The position numbers and the translations under genes are program-made. The notes under the pieces were generated by a model. It was not told the origin of the DNA. It saw only the letters and a list, made by a program, of their open reading frames with translations, and did not search any database. A DNA stretch of 64,000 nucleotides, from contig JAGFMI010000015.1 of NCBI GenBank assembly GCA_021030905.1, forward strand, positions 1,054,001-1,118,000. The letters run 5' to 3'. This DNA is from Pyrenula massariospora. Its lineage: Eukaryota; Ascomycota; Eurotiomycetes; Pyrenulales; Pyrenulaceae. Each line of letters begins with the position of its first letter. Within the stretch, counting starts at the first letter, position 1. Shown here in pieces: positions 53,707 through 64,000 of this stretch.

Positions 53707-54669
53707 ATTTTTACAGCTTTGCTACTTTGGAGAAGATGAAAATAGAGGAAAAGAGGTCTCAGATGTTTGATTCACTCGAGAGCGTGAGCGAGCTTGAGCA
53801 AGGACTTTCCTATGATTTCCGGGCTTCTACTCCCCTTGTGTCTTTTGTATGTTTGACCCCGCTCTCACGTTACACGGTCTGCTCTCCCGTCACAGCAATA
53901 TCCGAGTATCCGTTCTGTATGCTCCTAGGTGCCAGCTTCATGATTGCCCACCGCACTTGAGTGAACATCATTAACAGCAGGCTTGAGTCTGCATCATCAA
54001 TTAGAGATTTTTGAGCAGGCTACTGTGAGAACGCAGCCTCTTTACTTTTCTCAATTGGTCTTGGATAAGTCTAATTTTATTGTAAGTCGATAGGATTAGA
54101 GATATTTACAGTTTCTATATGATCACTCGTACTGGACTAGACCAAAGTTTCTTAGGAGCATTCTGCTATTTTCTTCGTTCGGACAGTTTTGGAATTAGCA
54201 AATGAGCTTAGGTGCGTTCGAGGCAGCGAATATTCATCTGTCAAACATAAAACAGTCTATTTATCTTGACCTCTTGGCCGGTCTTTTGGTGCAGTGGACT
54301 GTTCAATATCATCACAGGAAGAAGGTGGGAATTTAGGACAGCTCTAGCTCAATATCACGTCAGGAACAGCGGGAAGGAAAAGGAAAAGCTTGCTGGACGA
54401 GATGAGCGACGAACCGTTTTCTGGCACATATTTATATGCCTTCAAGTATGCGACCTAGATAATAGTCTCCATGGGAAAGTTACTAGTATTGCATTCCTGA
54501 AGCAAATACCAAAAGACAGATTGAAAGAGGTGTGCTGTCATGATCATCATTTGTTGAAAATCAAATAATCGGATGAAAAAGCTGTGACGAGCTAAAACAA
54601 ATCTCTAAATTGAAAACTAATTACTTGTTGCACAATCCCATTACTCGATGACTGTTTTCGTCAAATCAA
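53707..54669. other. Intergenic region
   Basis: About 960 bases, AT-rich in the middle (54050-54110). A 100-codon plus frame at 54266-54568 has no motif. No supported gene. Confidence 0.5.
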
Positions 54670-55792
54670 TCAATATACCAACCGGTTCCGGCTCTGTAGA
54701 TGCTCTAGAGCGCTGATATCATCGTAGCAAGCCGGCTGTTCCTCTGTTACAAAATTGCGGATCGGCCCGGCAGATTGGTCTTCGCCCGGTCGCTGGAAAA
54801 ACGCTAGCGAATATCGGTCCGGAAGCATGCAGTCCGTTTCCTTATTCCCATCGGCTTGAAACTGCATAGGTACGGAAACTCGGTGTAATCCAGCTTTGAG
54901 CACACCGTTTGTCCAGCGTTGCAAGATGTCTGACACATTGACAATCAGATCCGAGGGATCCTCGCTCGTCACTGGGATAAATGTCCCTGGGCTTGTGCGA
55001 TCCTCAAACTCTAGTCCGCCCTCGCTGTCCTGTACCAGAAGGGTAAGGGTGCCGAAGTCGGTGTGTGGCCATATACGTCTTAGGCTTTTGCCACATAAAT
55101 CGCGCTTTGAGATGCTTGGATAGTGGTTTAGACGCAGTTCGCTAGGGTCTGGTAGGATGCGTGAGACTAAGGAGCCTGTAGGGAGACTAAGACCGAGCTC
55201 GATAGCCTCAAGAAGAATATTCGCGGTCTTTTGGAAAGTAGTATAGTATGTTTCGACGTGTTGTCGGAAGGTGGGCAGAGCTTCCTCGGCAATCCATTGA
55301 TTTGGAAACTTAACGTCATGAAGGGGTCCAATGTTCAGCGATTCCTGTACGAATAGTTTGAAAAGCACGTCAAAGATTTTCGGAGATGGTTTAACATACA
55401 AGTGCGTCTTTGGCGTCTACCAGCCCTTCATTTCCCGGGTGAAGCTTCGAGGACTTTTCATAACTGCCGTCATTGAAGCCTCTTACTGGTCGCTGTCCGC
55501 CCGTATGAGTGCAAGACAGTTTCACCTCTTTTGATAGATTAAAAAACTGCTTATTCTATGGTCATTCGATATCTAAGTCAGATTTATTGTGATCTCAAGA
55601 TCTTATCGTAAGGTATGGCAGCAAGCTTACCCAGCTGAACATTTCGGTAACTTCCTGGCTAGGAATTCCATGGTTCCTTAGTTTGACAAATCCATCCTTG
55701 CTTAAGCACGAGACCAAGTCTCTGGCAAACTTAATGCGATCATCTGCTAAGCCTTCAATATATTGAGACGCATCTAACGTAGCTAGGGACAT
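54670..55792 (-). CDS. 2-oxoglutarate/Fe(II)-dependent dioxygenase (isopenicillin-N-synthase-like)
   Basis: Three exons: 55631-55792, 55400-55555 and 54670-55344; 330 residues. The N-terminal domain (DIOX_N) starts SLATLDASQYIEGLADDRIK and includes DGFVKLRNHGIP. The catalytic domain has the iron motif HTDFGTLTLLVQD (His-x-Asp), the distal His in LKAGLHRVSVP and the 2-oxoglutarate Arg in the same HRVSVP. Substrate-side features include NHYPSISKRDL and VNVSDILQRWTNG. The family hydroxylates, desaturates or cyclises small molecules in fungal pathways. Substrate unknown. It lies between a tautomerase and a transporter gene on the same strand. Confidence 0.88.
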
Positions 55793-57181
55793 GATGAATT
55801 GTGAGAATCAAGGCTGCATTAAACCATGAAAGAGAAAGAGAATAGAAGCTAAAGAGATCAAAGCTTAAAAGGACATTGCCGAAGTTTATAGGCAATCTTA
55901 CTCACCTAATACCAATAGCCCAAGTCTGATGACAGCTGGACTTGCAAGTTTTTCTGCTTGATGAGAAATCAGCAAAATGACAAGACACATTGGGTATCCT
56001 GACCCATGTGTGCGCCCCGCATGCAAAGCCACACCACCTTCTTTGTCGGGTGCATTGCATACCGTGCTTCTTCGAACACCATGCGGCCCGTACATGAGCC
56101 CTCCTTTACACACAGACACTTGGACATCTGTTGCTGGAGTACTAACCTTATCCTTGTCAGCCAGCTGGCACAGCTCCTCCTATACTGAGGTCTTGAAGCC
56201 ATGACCTCCACATCGACTGCATGCAAGACCCTGAAGGGTCATGCCTACCACAACTAAGTCTGTCACCTGAGTCTGTTCCGCCTGCCAAGTGGTTAACACT
56301 CATGATAGTGTGTGACTCCACGCGGCTCTTTCTGCTCTTCGCAGACTCGCCATCTACTGATAGTGATAGTATCCTTGGCTCAAAGCTGCAATAACGTGAG
56401 TATAGACCGTGCATTCTAGGTCTTCAGAATCTTCTTCATGTTGGTAGCCGTATATTTGCGCTTTTTTGGTCGTTCCCGCTGTTGTAAGATGCCCGAAAAG
56501 AGTACTTTGACGGTAAGAATTAGCTCTATAAGAAGTGCAGAAAAGTCCTTATGCAAAGCCACTTTCAGCTATTGACGGCGAGAAACTCGAAAGAGTGAGA
56601 AGACAAACTAGCCAAACTTTGGAAGAGTCCCAAATAGCAGAAACTTTTGAAGTTCAAAGACAAACAGACGCTAAGCAACCGGAGGGCTAGTTTGCAGAGC
56701 TTACGAACGGCCCCCGGAAAGCTGCGAACGATAGACTACGATAGACTTGGTACTTCAGAACGTTAAAAGGGATTCTGTTTTCGCAATCCCTGATTGACAT
56801 AATTGGACCAATAGTCTCGTATATTCTTTCAGTGTCTGATATCACAGACATGCAGAGTTTCTCAATAGGCTTTCGAAGTGAACTGAGCCTAGTATATCTA
56901 CCCCCTGGGCCTTCCTGGTCCCTATGGCTCTACGCTAGCTAGATAAGACGAAGTCAGTACACATGAAGTTGAGCAACTCCCTTCACTATAGCCACGTACG
57001 ACCAAAAGGACCCCTTCTGGAATCGTAGCCTAATACAACAATCTTTGAACCCTAGGTAACTATAGTGTGTGAAGACTCTCGTAGAAGAACTTAAAGAATA
57101 TTAGGAGATAGTTCATTTTTCAAACTCCTGGATAGTGATTTCTGTAAGTCTTGGGCAGTATTTTCTGTTCATCTGCGCCTA
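55793..57181. other. Long intergenic region
   Basis: About 1.4 kb upstream of the dioxygenase and downstream of the MCT-like gene. Overlapping 60-85 codon frames near 55970-56410 occur on both strands without family likeness. No supported gene. Confidence 0.5.
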
Positions 57182-58813
57182 TTATACTCGTTTCAGCTCA
57201 AAGAGCTTTTTGACGGCCAAACCGCTACGGCCCAAACTAATCTTGCCTCCTCTAAATGAGGTCCCAGATTGCTGTGGCATATTTTCTCCATCGTCGCGTT
57301 CGCGGTTTCGTTTTGCAATGGCCTCTTGCTTCCCTTTGCTAATCTTCCATGACCTCAGGAACAAAGTACAGATTGAAGCTCCGATAAACATGAGGCCCGT
57401 GAATATTTGAGCATCTAGATAGATGTCGCCAGTTGAACGTCGTAACCTCAACCCGATTGGCTCAGCAACTGCATGGATCGATGTTGTTAGAGAAGCCATG
57501 TGCACAATCAAAGTAGAGCAGTTTAAATACTTACATGTAGTAGGTATAACCATTAAGAAAAGAATGATACCGAGAGTACTGGGGAGCTCCGAAAGTCCCA
57601 CCACATCTGCCGCAACCGGAGCAATTGTTGCCCAGAAGGAACCACAGACCAGCCCCGCGAGTATAGCGAAGAAACACAAGACTCCAAAACTTTTTGCAAA
57701 GATCCAGATAAGGAGGCAAATCGTACCACAGAACCCTGTCGTTAGAGTCGTGATGTTGATCCTCCCCAGGATGTCACTGAAAAGGCCCAAAAGCGGCCGA
57801 CCAATGCATTGGCTCAAATTGAGAAGAGCAACCACGATAGACCCTTGATGAGCGCTGAGACCGATGCGACGAGCGTAGTTTGGCAAAGAGTAGAGCAGTA
57901 CGGTATAGCCTAGCTCACTCATACAACCCCAGCCAACCAGAAACCAGATCTCTACGCATTTCAGGAGTCGATAGTTGAAAGCAGCCTGGTTGGGTTGCTG
58001 TGTCTGGTTCCGGTCGCTGATCAAGATGACAGAGACGAGGTTCGCAACAAATTCACATATGGCAAGAATACGAAATGTCAAAGGCGGCCCCGCTCGTTCA
58101 AGTAGCGAACTTGAGGCTAAGCTGTAGACAAGGCCTCCAAACCCGGCTCCGGCGGCAGTAATGCCATTAGCAAGGCTTCGTTTGTTGGAGAACCATTGAG
58201 GTATAATATTGGAAGACCCAACATAGAGGAATCCCAAGCCCCAGCCAAAACAGACACCTTGACTGAGATACAACTGCCAAACTTGGGTCGCAAATGAGGC
58301 GCCAACGAGGGAAGCTGTTAAAATGACAAGACCGATCGAGAGTGTGGGACGGGTCCCCCATATGCGAGAGCTCATGTTGATGATAGGCGTGATAATAAGA
58401 GACATGGATGTGGAAAGACCACCAATTAAAGCATAGTCGAGGGGGGTAGCGTTAGGATAGAGGTTCGCCGAAAGGAAGTAGTCGAGGAAAACACCATATG
58501 CCTAGTCAAGCCTTATTAGCCAAAAGATTAAAGTTGATTCAAAGTGGAATCTTTTGTAAGTACTTCAGAGATCATGGAGAAGATCACTCACAAAATTGAG
58601 ACCCCACGTGTGAGCATTCACTAAGAAGACGCATGCGACGCACATCCACCCATAGCCACCATCTGGAGGCACGTACTCTCGGTCCCTGGCGTGAGCCGAG
58701 GGTTGTCGGTCGTGATTTGTTACAGAGTCGAGGCTGTTTCTGGGAGACGAGAGCTCCAAATTCATAGTGGTCTCTGCTCTGGCCAGACGAGCCCGGGTTC
58801 CGCGTGGTGCCAT
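57182..58813 (-). CDS. MFS transporter, monocarboxylate-porter (MCT) type
   Basis: Three exons: 58592-58813, 57535-58501 and 57182-57468; 491 residues. A hydrophilic N-terminus of about 50 residues leads to the MCT signature YVPPDGGYGWMCVACVFLVN. Twelve membrane helices follow. Motifs are LYLSQGVCFGWGLGFLY, KRSLANGITAAGAGFGGLVY, LGLFSDILGRINITTLTTGF and the ending PTTFAEPIGLRLRRSTGD formed across intron 2. Intron 2 is 66 bases and has no stop in frame, so a retained form would still read through. Fungal members include riboflavin and metabolite carriers; substrate unknown. Confidence 0.87.
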
Positions 58814-61131
58814 GGCTCCTTTCTCTCTAAGGTGGTACCACTTTGATTTATTGGACTTTGCGGCTGAAAGGACAGAAAGCTTCAGGAGTAGATTAGAGGG
58901 ATTAAGAGAGTCAGGTTTGATACATGAATGTAAAAGATTCGCTTCACAACTGTGCCTCACACCGCGGTTAGAGACTTCGTAACCACAGTCCGGGGCCAAA
59001 TCCACGGATATTCACGATCACGTCCGTCCATAGTCACGTGAAAATATCGAAAGAGAACCAATCACGTAGACCTAAAGCGCCAAGAATGCGAACCATATAG
59101 TGACGTACAGATATGACACACAGCATGTGAGTTACTTGGACAGTATGCCACGGCACAGATCACAGCGCAGTTCACCGAGTCTTGACCACGCTACCCCACA
59201 AGGCAGACATTCATGCTGTGGAGCCGTAGTTGCTTACCCTTGTGAAAGGATCCCACAACGGAGCGGACCCATTGTTTTTTGCCTTTTGTCGAGCATCATC
59301 ATCACAACAGATGGCGGTAAGAGATAAAATGTATTTTAATAGCGCACTGTTGCATTGCTGGAAAAAATGTAGCGAGGGAGCAGACTTGTACCCGTACATC
59401 GTTGCACACGACTTGGCCAATCGATATTGTTCCATCGTTAGAAGAGCCAGAGGCATAGGCTAGGGCTGCCGAACCAGCTATGGCCATTACGTAGCTCAGC
59501 GGAAAATGAGCGGCATTTCGATGTAGAAAGCTAAAATAATGTTTATGCCGCAAGCTGGAATCCTTCCAATTGGCGCGGATCACGCCATTGTGCTAATATA
59601 GCCTGTACCCGCACGCCGAGATCGGTCTTACATTAGAACACATCGCTTGACACTCAAGGTTTTTTTTTATATATTTCGAGGCATTTCAATCCTCACGCTG
59701 GGGGTAATTAACTAGAGAATGGTGTGGATTGTTTCTTATGTTATAAGCTGGTATGTTGAGAGGAAGTAGTTTCCATCCTGAAGGAGGGATTTGGGAGACC
59801 TTTCCCAGAGAAGAAAAAGAAGTGAATACGCACTGAGCAGAGCCCCAGCAAGCTAAAATGTTGGATAAAGCAGGCTTGCAGTAGGTGCTGTCTTGTCGAT
59901 GCGTAGTCTAAAGAGCAATGTCAACCTCGGAGTAACCAGTTCTTAAAACTAAGACTGTTCTCTGTATCATGAATTACGGATCCAATTTGTTCGTAACCTC
60001 TGAGGTGAGAAAAATACGACGTCGTACAAACTACCCTATTATTATTTTTCGCCCCTTAGCAGACCTGAACGTACAAAGCAGGGGCCCCTTGGCAGGAGCA
60101 ACCATGGCATATGCAAGTGGTCTCAGCATAAAACTCACCGACAGGTCGCTGACAGAGAAATCACACGCTCACCCTGCGCGTACGTCCGGCCACGGAAATT
60201 GACCCTTCGGGCACCGATGTCGTTCGGATATGGTGAGGTCTGCCAGAGATAGGAATCAAATGGTTTTCCACGGTGAGAAGACTTCTAGTAGTTGTTACTG
60301 ATGACGAAGATCAAGTGGTTCTTCTGGCAATCAAAAAAGGCGGCTCTAAGGGGACGGTGTTGAGCTGTCGCTTCCACAAATGTCACACGCACCCTGCATA
60401 GCCTATCTCCCTGCACCTACAGATGTGGACACCCACAGCGTCTTGGAAATGCGGGAATTATGGCGTGATGCAAGGGCAAAGATGGTGATGGTGATGGTGG
60501 AATCCGTCCGTGGGGCTCGTAAAGACGGCTTGAACGGCTGCGCTTGTGCGACCCGAGCCATCGGCATTTGCTAGTGGAGTCGAAGCGGCCCGCGGCCCTT
60601 TTTCCGTGCTTCCGAAAATATTTGCAGCAGAATTCTACCACTACCTAAATGGAGGATAGATCATTTGGCACGAGAACACCGCTCACTGATGTAAACCATG
60701 GACGCAATGTCAATGTGTTAGAAATTGTCATAGCAGGTCTTGCATATTGCATGCCGAAGAAGACACAATATTGAACCAATAATTCTAGGTCTTTCCTCCA
60801 CGTCCCATAAGGATGCAAGTGACATGGCTCACGCTGAGAAGGCGTTATTCGGCACGCCCATCTACCCCCCCGGGAAATCTGCGATCAATTCTGAGCCATT
60901 ATACGATGGGATACATGTGTCGCCAATAAGACATTACTCCATACATCCGTCTACCCCGCTTAGAAGAACCCTTGATCAGTTTTGCGAGACTGCAGGTGCG
61001 GTTGGTACGTCGCTGTGAAGTCTGCCTGCCTGCTATCCTTCTTATTCCGGCGACTGCCTGGTGAAAAGAACCGCTATGCTTCAGCAAGACATTCAAGGCT
61101 TTCGAAAACTTGGATCTCAATCTGGAACAGA
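58814..61131. other. Long gene-poor interval
   Basis: About 2.3 kb holding the MCT-like promoter side and the upstream region of the SET-like gene. Short frames only (for example 59211-59583, 60380-60641), none with recognisable content. A T-run followed by TATATATTTC occurs near 59665. No RNA gene seen. Confidence 0.5.
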
Positions 61132-61674
61132 ATGACAACCACAATGAGTTACAGCCGGCTGGAGGAACCCTTCAAGATTCCCCCATGGGTCGTGCCTGAC
61201 ATCCCTTCCCTCCTCCAAGTGAATAGGGGCGAAGTCCCTTTTGGCTCATCTGCCAGCTCAAAGATCTCTCTTCCTGCTGGCGCTCTCTTTGCACGAATCA
61301 CAAGCGCTACAAACACTCCTCTTCAAACATACTCTTCTGTCCAAGTTGGTCGTGATATCCACATAGACCTTAACTCCGATCTCGTACTTATCAACCATGG
61401 CTGCAGACCGTCTCTGGAATTCGACATGGCTAGATTCGAAATTCGCGTCGCTAAAGACCGTCCGCTGCACGAGGGCGACGAGCTGACTTTCTTTTATCCG
61501 AGCACGGAATGGAGGATGGCGCAGCCATTTGACTGTCGATGTAATGCACCAAAAGGAATCTGTCTAAAAAGAATTGGAGGGGCTGAAAATTTGAGTGATA
61601 CCATTTTGGGTCGGTACTGGCTTAACAAGCATATCGAAGAGCTGTTAGCAGACCGGAGCATGGGAAGGTGTTGA
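61132..61674 (+). CDS. SET-like domain protein, short
   Basis: A 180-residue, single-exon protein. It carries the end of a SET-like fold: LVLINHGCRPSLEFDMARF (compare NHxCxPN), GDELTFFYPSTEWRMAQPFD, and a cysteine-containing tail CRCNAPKGICLKRIGGAENL. The N-terminal SET strands (GxGVFA region) are represented weakly by VPFGSSASSKISLPAGALFA. Such short SET-like proteins occur widely in moulds and are not known histone methyltransferases. ATG 61132 is the first in frame; 61144 is an alternative. Function unknown. Confidence 0.7.
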   Translation: MTTTMSYSRLEEPFKIPPWVVPDIPSLLQVNRGEVPFGSSASSKISLPAGALFARITSATNTPLQTYSSVQVGRDIHIDLNSDLVLINHGCRPSLEFDMARFEIRVAKDRPLHEGDELTFFYPSTEWRMAQPFDCRCNAPKGICLKRIGGAENLSDTILGRYWLNKHIEELLADRSMGRC

Positions 61675-62998
61675 TTAAAAATGGCAGGGGAATGGCGCTT
61701 CATTATTTGATCGACTGATCTAGAAAGGAGTAGTATGCAAAAGACACAAGATAACAGTACCGTGTAAGGGTGCATTAAAAGTGCGCCGAAAATGGAATAA
61801 ACCCTCTATTGTCTTGAGCTGGCTTGCGAACATATGAGCTTTGAGCCGGTGCACGAGTTCAAAACATCATTGTGTCAAATTGAATGACCCGCAATTTAGA
61901 ATTCATGACTGCTTGGCTGGGTAGTACCTTTCAAGAGCCAAACATTGCCTTGCCGTCACGCTGATTTAACATAGTAGGTAGGTCCATCGTATTGAAAGTT
62001 TGCTGCACAGTCCTGTCATAAGGATAAGACGTCACATTTCCTAGGGTCTAGGCTCCAAGTCCAGGGGAGCGAGCGCAGACTCAAAATCCCCAACACACCG
62101 GTAGCCCCCTTTCATTTTTAACTTCGCAAGTAAGGAAAATTTCACGTCTCGAACTTATATAACCAACTCAAGCAAATAGGAATATTCACAGGAATTGTAA
62201 TTAAAAAGCTTTCTCTGGTCGCGGCCAGAGTGCATAAGACACAGCTTCGTTGTTTCCGCTATGATCAACATATGACGCAAAGGTTCCGCAACCTGCAAAA
62301 GGCACACTGGGAATAATCAATCCTCTTCGATTCAGTACTGACAGAGTAGAAGTCCTACCCACGAGAATATACGCGTTTCGATTCAAGCGCACATTTAGTC
62401 TCATCGCGCGTCCGTAAGTATACGACAACGTTATTACCTCCTCTTCTCCTCGACCACCAAGGCAGGAACTCATTTTCGCTCTTATACCCAAATGAAGAAA
62501 GACTGACGTTGTAAGACTCATGGCCCACCATTTCAAATTCAGGTCGAGATTCCTTTAACCACCTTATTGTGCGACCAGAAGCCATTTTTATCTAAGGGTT
62601 GACTTCCGCAGAGCGTGAAGCAGCAACGTGAATGACGCTACGGAAAGGGATCATTGCGGCTCAGAGTGCTGCTATCCGGATACTAAGCAGCGTTTGGTGG
62701 ATACTTTCTCGGCCAGACGTGTATTTCTTCTTAGAACTGATCATTTAATTGCCATTGACTTGAAAAAGTCCGTTACCGCTAACATGGATACAGATTCCGG
62801 ACAATATTACTGCGATCGAAATCGAACAAGCACAAAATGGGATTTCCATGAAATGCGAGGATAACATATATCTTACAAGACCCAAATAATTGGAAAGGGG
62901 CAAACGACGGCCATAGAAGCTTTTACAGTTGGGATTGGCTTCATGCACTCGGTCAAGATCAGTGTAAACGTCCTCAACCAAAGATAGAGCAGTCCACC
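61675..62998. other. Intergenic region
   Basis: About 1.3 kb. Two overlapping minus-strand frames (62201-62536 and 62355-62585) could be fragments of one small spliced gene, but I found no motif and no convincing junction. Otherwise nothing recognised. Confidence 0.45.
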
Positions 62999-64000
62999 AT
63001 GGCGCTCACAAGCCTACCTAACGAGCTTCTTGACAGCATTGTCGAATCCACTCGACCACAGGGCTTCGAGAGCATGGCCTTAACCTGTAAGAGAATCTAC
63101 AGGCGATGCACAGCATTCATCAAGCGCCACAACGAGCTATGCTTCCGCTTTCGAGATTTTAGATACTACGCCCTAAACTATATTTACTACGTGGACCCGC
63201 GCAGCAGCTTGGTGACCGCTTCCGATCTTCTTACTCTCATCGCCGTCGAACCCATTGTCGCGCGGTACATTCGGACTGCGAACGTCGAAAATGACAGCCA
63301 GTCCTTTATGTATGCACTCGTTCGTAGGGAACCACCGAAGTCTGTGCTGAGCATCGACGATGGTAGAGCCATTGTTGACCTGTCTGCCAAATCCACCTAT
63401 CTGCGGCAGGCCAGTATCGACTGGAAGGAGAACTATGCTATATTCGAAGCAGACCTTAAAGAGAAACGATACTCGGAGCATAGTACTGCCTTGCTTCTGA
63501 CGCTGCTGCCTGACACGGAAAAGCTGATTATGCCAGAATTATGGCAGTTAAATGCCACAATGAACAAGCTGCTCGCTGTCCTCATTGATAAGTCTAAGCA
63601 GTCGCCTCTCCCCTCTCCTAAACCTGGTCTTGCCGAGGTCAGTAGGCTCGAGCGCTCAATCTCAGCAGACGCAAGGGACCAATTTGACTTCAGCTGGATC
63701 AGCCTACTTCTGGCCTTATCGCGCCAGCGATATTTTCACGGCTCTAGCTGCTTAGCATAAGGTGATGACCTGCGAGCCCTTGCATTTATTGGCTCGTATT
63801 ACAACACGGAAACACCGCAAGCGGCTAACCTACTCGGCGGCTGCGTCGACGATGTCGGCATCGCAAACATTCTCAAGCACACTCCACGCCTAATGACGCT
63901 AAGGTATTGGCACTTTACAAAGGACAACTCCCCTGTTCAGGACTGGGATCTTTGCAAGTTTGTCAATGCAATCGCGCGCGAAGCCAGAAGCCATCTCGTC
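62999..64000 (+). pseudogene. F-box-like protein gene with in-frame stop, partial at window end
   Basis: The frame opens MALTSLPNELLDSIVESTRP, with CKRIYRRCTAFIKRHNEL, an F-box-like N-terminus typical of fungal F-box/leucine-rich proteins. It runs 253 codons to TAA at 63758-63760, inside a segment (RYFHGSSCLA) where such proteins normally continue. After the stop the same frame stays open for about 80 codons to the window edge and reads like the family's repeat part (VDDVGIANILKHTPRLMTLR and CKFVNAIAREARSHL). The gene is therefore probably interrupted by a nonsense mutation; a truncated working protein or an assembly error is also possible. F-box proteins act as substrate receptors of SCF ubiquitin ligases. 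Confidence 0.6.

Noticed and set aside
54266-54568. 100-codon plus-strand frame
   Set aside because: No recognisable content, and it lies in an AT-variable spacer.
62201-62585. Small spliced minus-strand gene
   Set aside because: Two overlapping frames look moderately protein-like, but no splice junction joins them cleanly and no motif is recognisable.

Overview
The window looks like nuclear DNA of a filamentous ascomycete (Pezizomycotina). Genes lie on both strands with no operons. Most introns are 43-75 bp GT-AG introns. The families are typical of moulds: alpha-subunit fungal FAS, Zn2Cys6 regulator, SAT4/PTH11-like membrane protein, GH128, S28 peptidase, UstQ-type tyrosinase. No CRISPR, rRNA, convincing tRNA or viral gene was seen. 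Species cannot be fixed from the sequence alone.

Region 1 (1-24 kb) is mostly housekeeping: the 3' end of FAS2, an RBR ubiquitin ligase, tRNA dimethyltransferase TRM1, an MDR oxidoreductase, an S28 peptidase, a U1-type zinc-finger protein, an Ayr1-like SDR, pyruvate dehydrogenase E1-beta (five exons, one of 20 bp), a secreted PAN-like protein, a secreted 5'-nucleotidase-like phosphoesterase, an MCP1-like mitochondrial protein and a GH128 glucanase.

Region 2 (24.8-35 kb) is accessory. It holds an unidentified two-domain protein, an alpha/beta hydrolase, a decapitated berberine-bridge-type oxidase next to a repeat relic, then a compact set of tautomerase, nitronate monooxygenase, flavohemoglobin and a Zn2Cys6 regulator. 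That set suggests handling of nitro/nitronate compounds and nitric oxide (inference).

Region 3 (35-44 kb) is the most interesting. On the minus strand at 36954-37483, hidden by three introns, is a gene for a small secreted protein with five DYxxxDY segments separated by four Lys-Arg sites. This is the layout of a Kex2-processed fungal RiPP (dikaritin/ustiloxin-type) precursor. Around it are a membrane-anchored UstQ-like tyrosinase, a SAM O-methyltransferase, an MFS exporter, a secreted HExxH metallopeptidase and the Zn2Cys6 regulator. No intact UstY (DUF3328) oxidase was seen, so the pathway may be atypical, incomplete or decayed.

Region 4 (46-59 kb) continues accessory: a phosphatidylserine-decarboxylase-fold enzyme with a GGS maturation site, a second MFS exporter, a SAT4-type seven-helix protein, a second tautomerase-superfamily gene, a 2-oxoglutarate/Fe(II) dioxygenase and a monocarboxylate-type transporter, with long empty spacers. 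The right end has a SET-like protein and an F-box-like gene with an in-frame stop.

Exon coordinates were derived by eye from splice consensus and frame continuity. They need RNA-seq confirmation, above all for the RiPP precursor.
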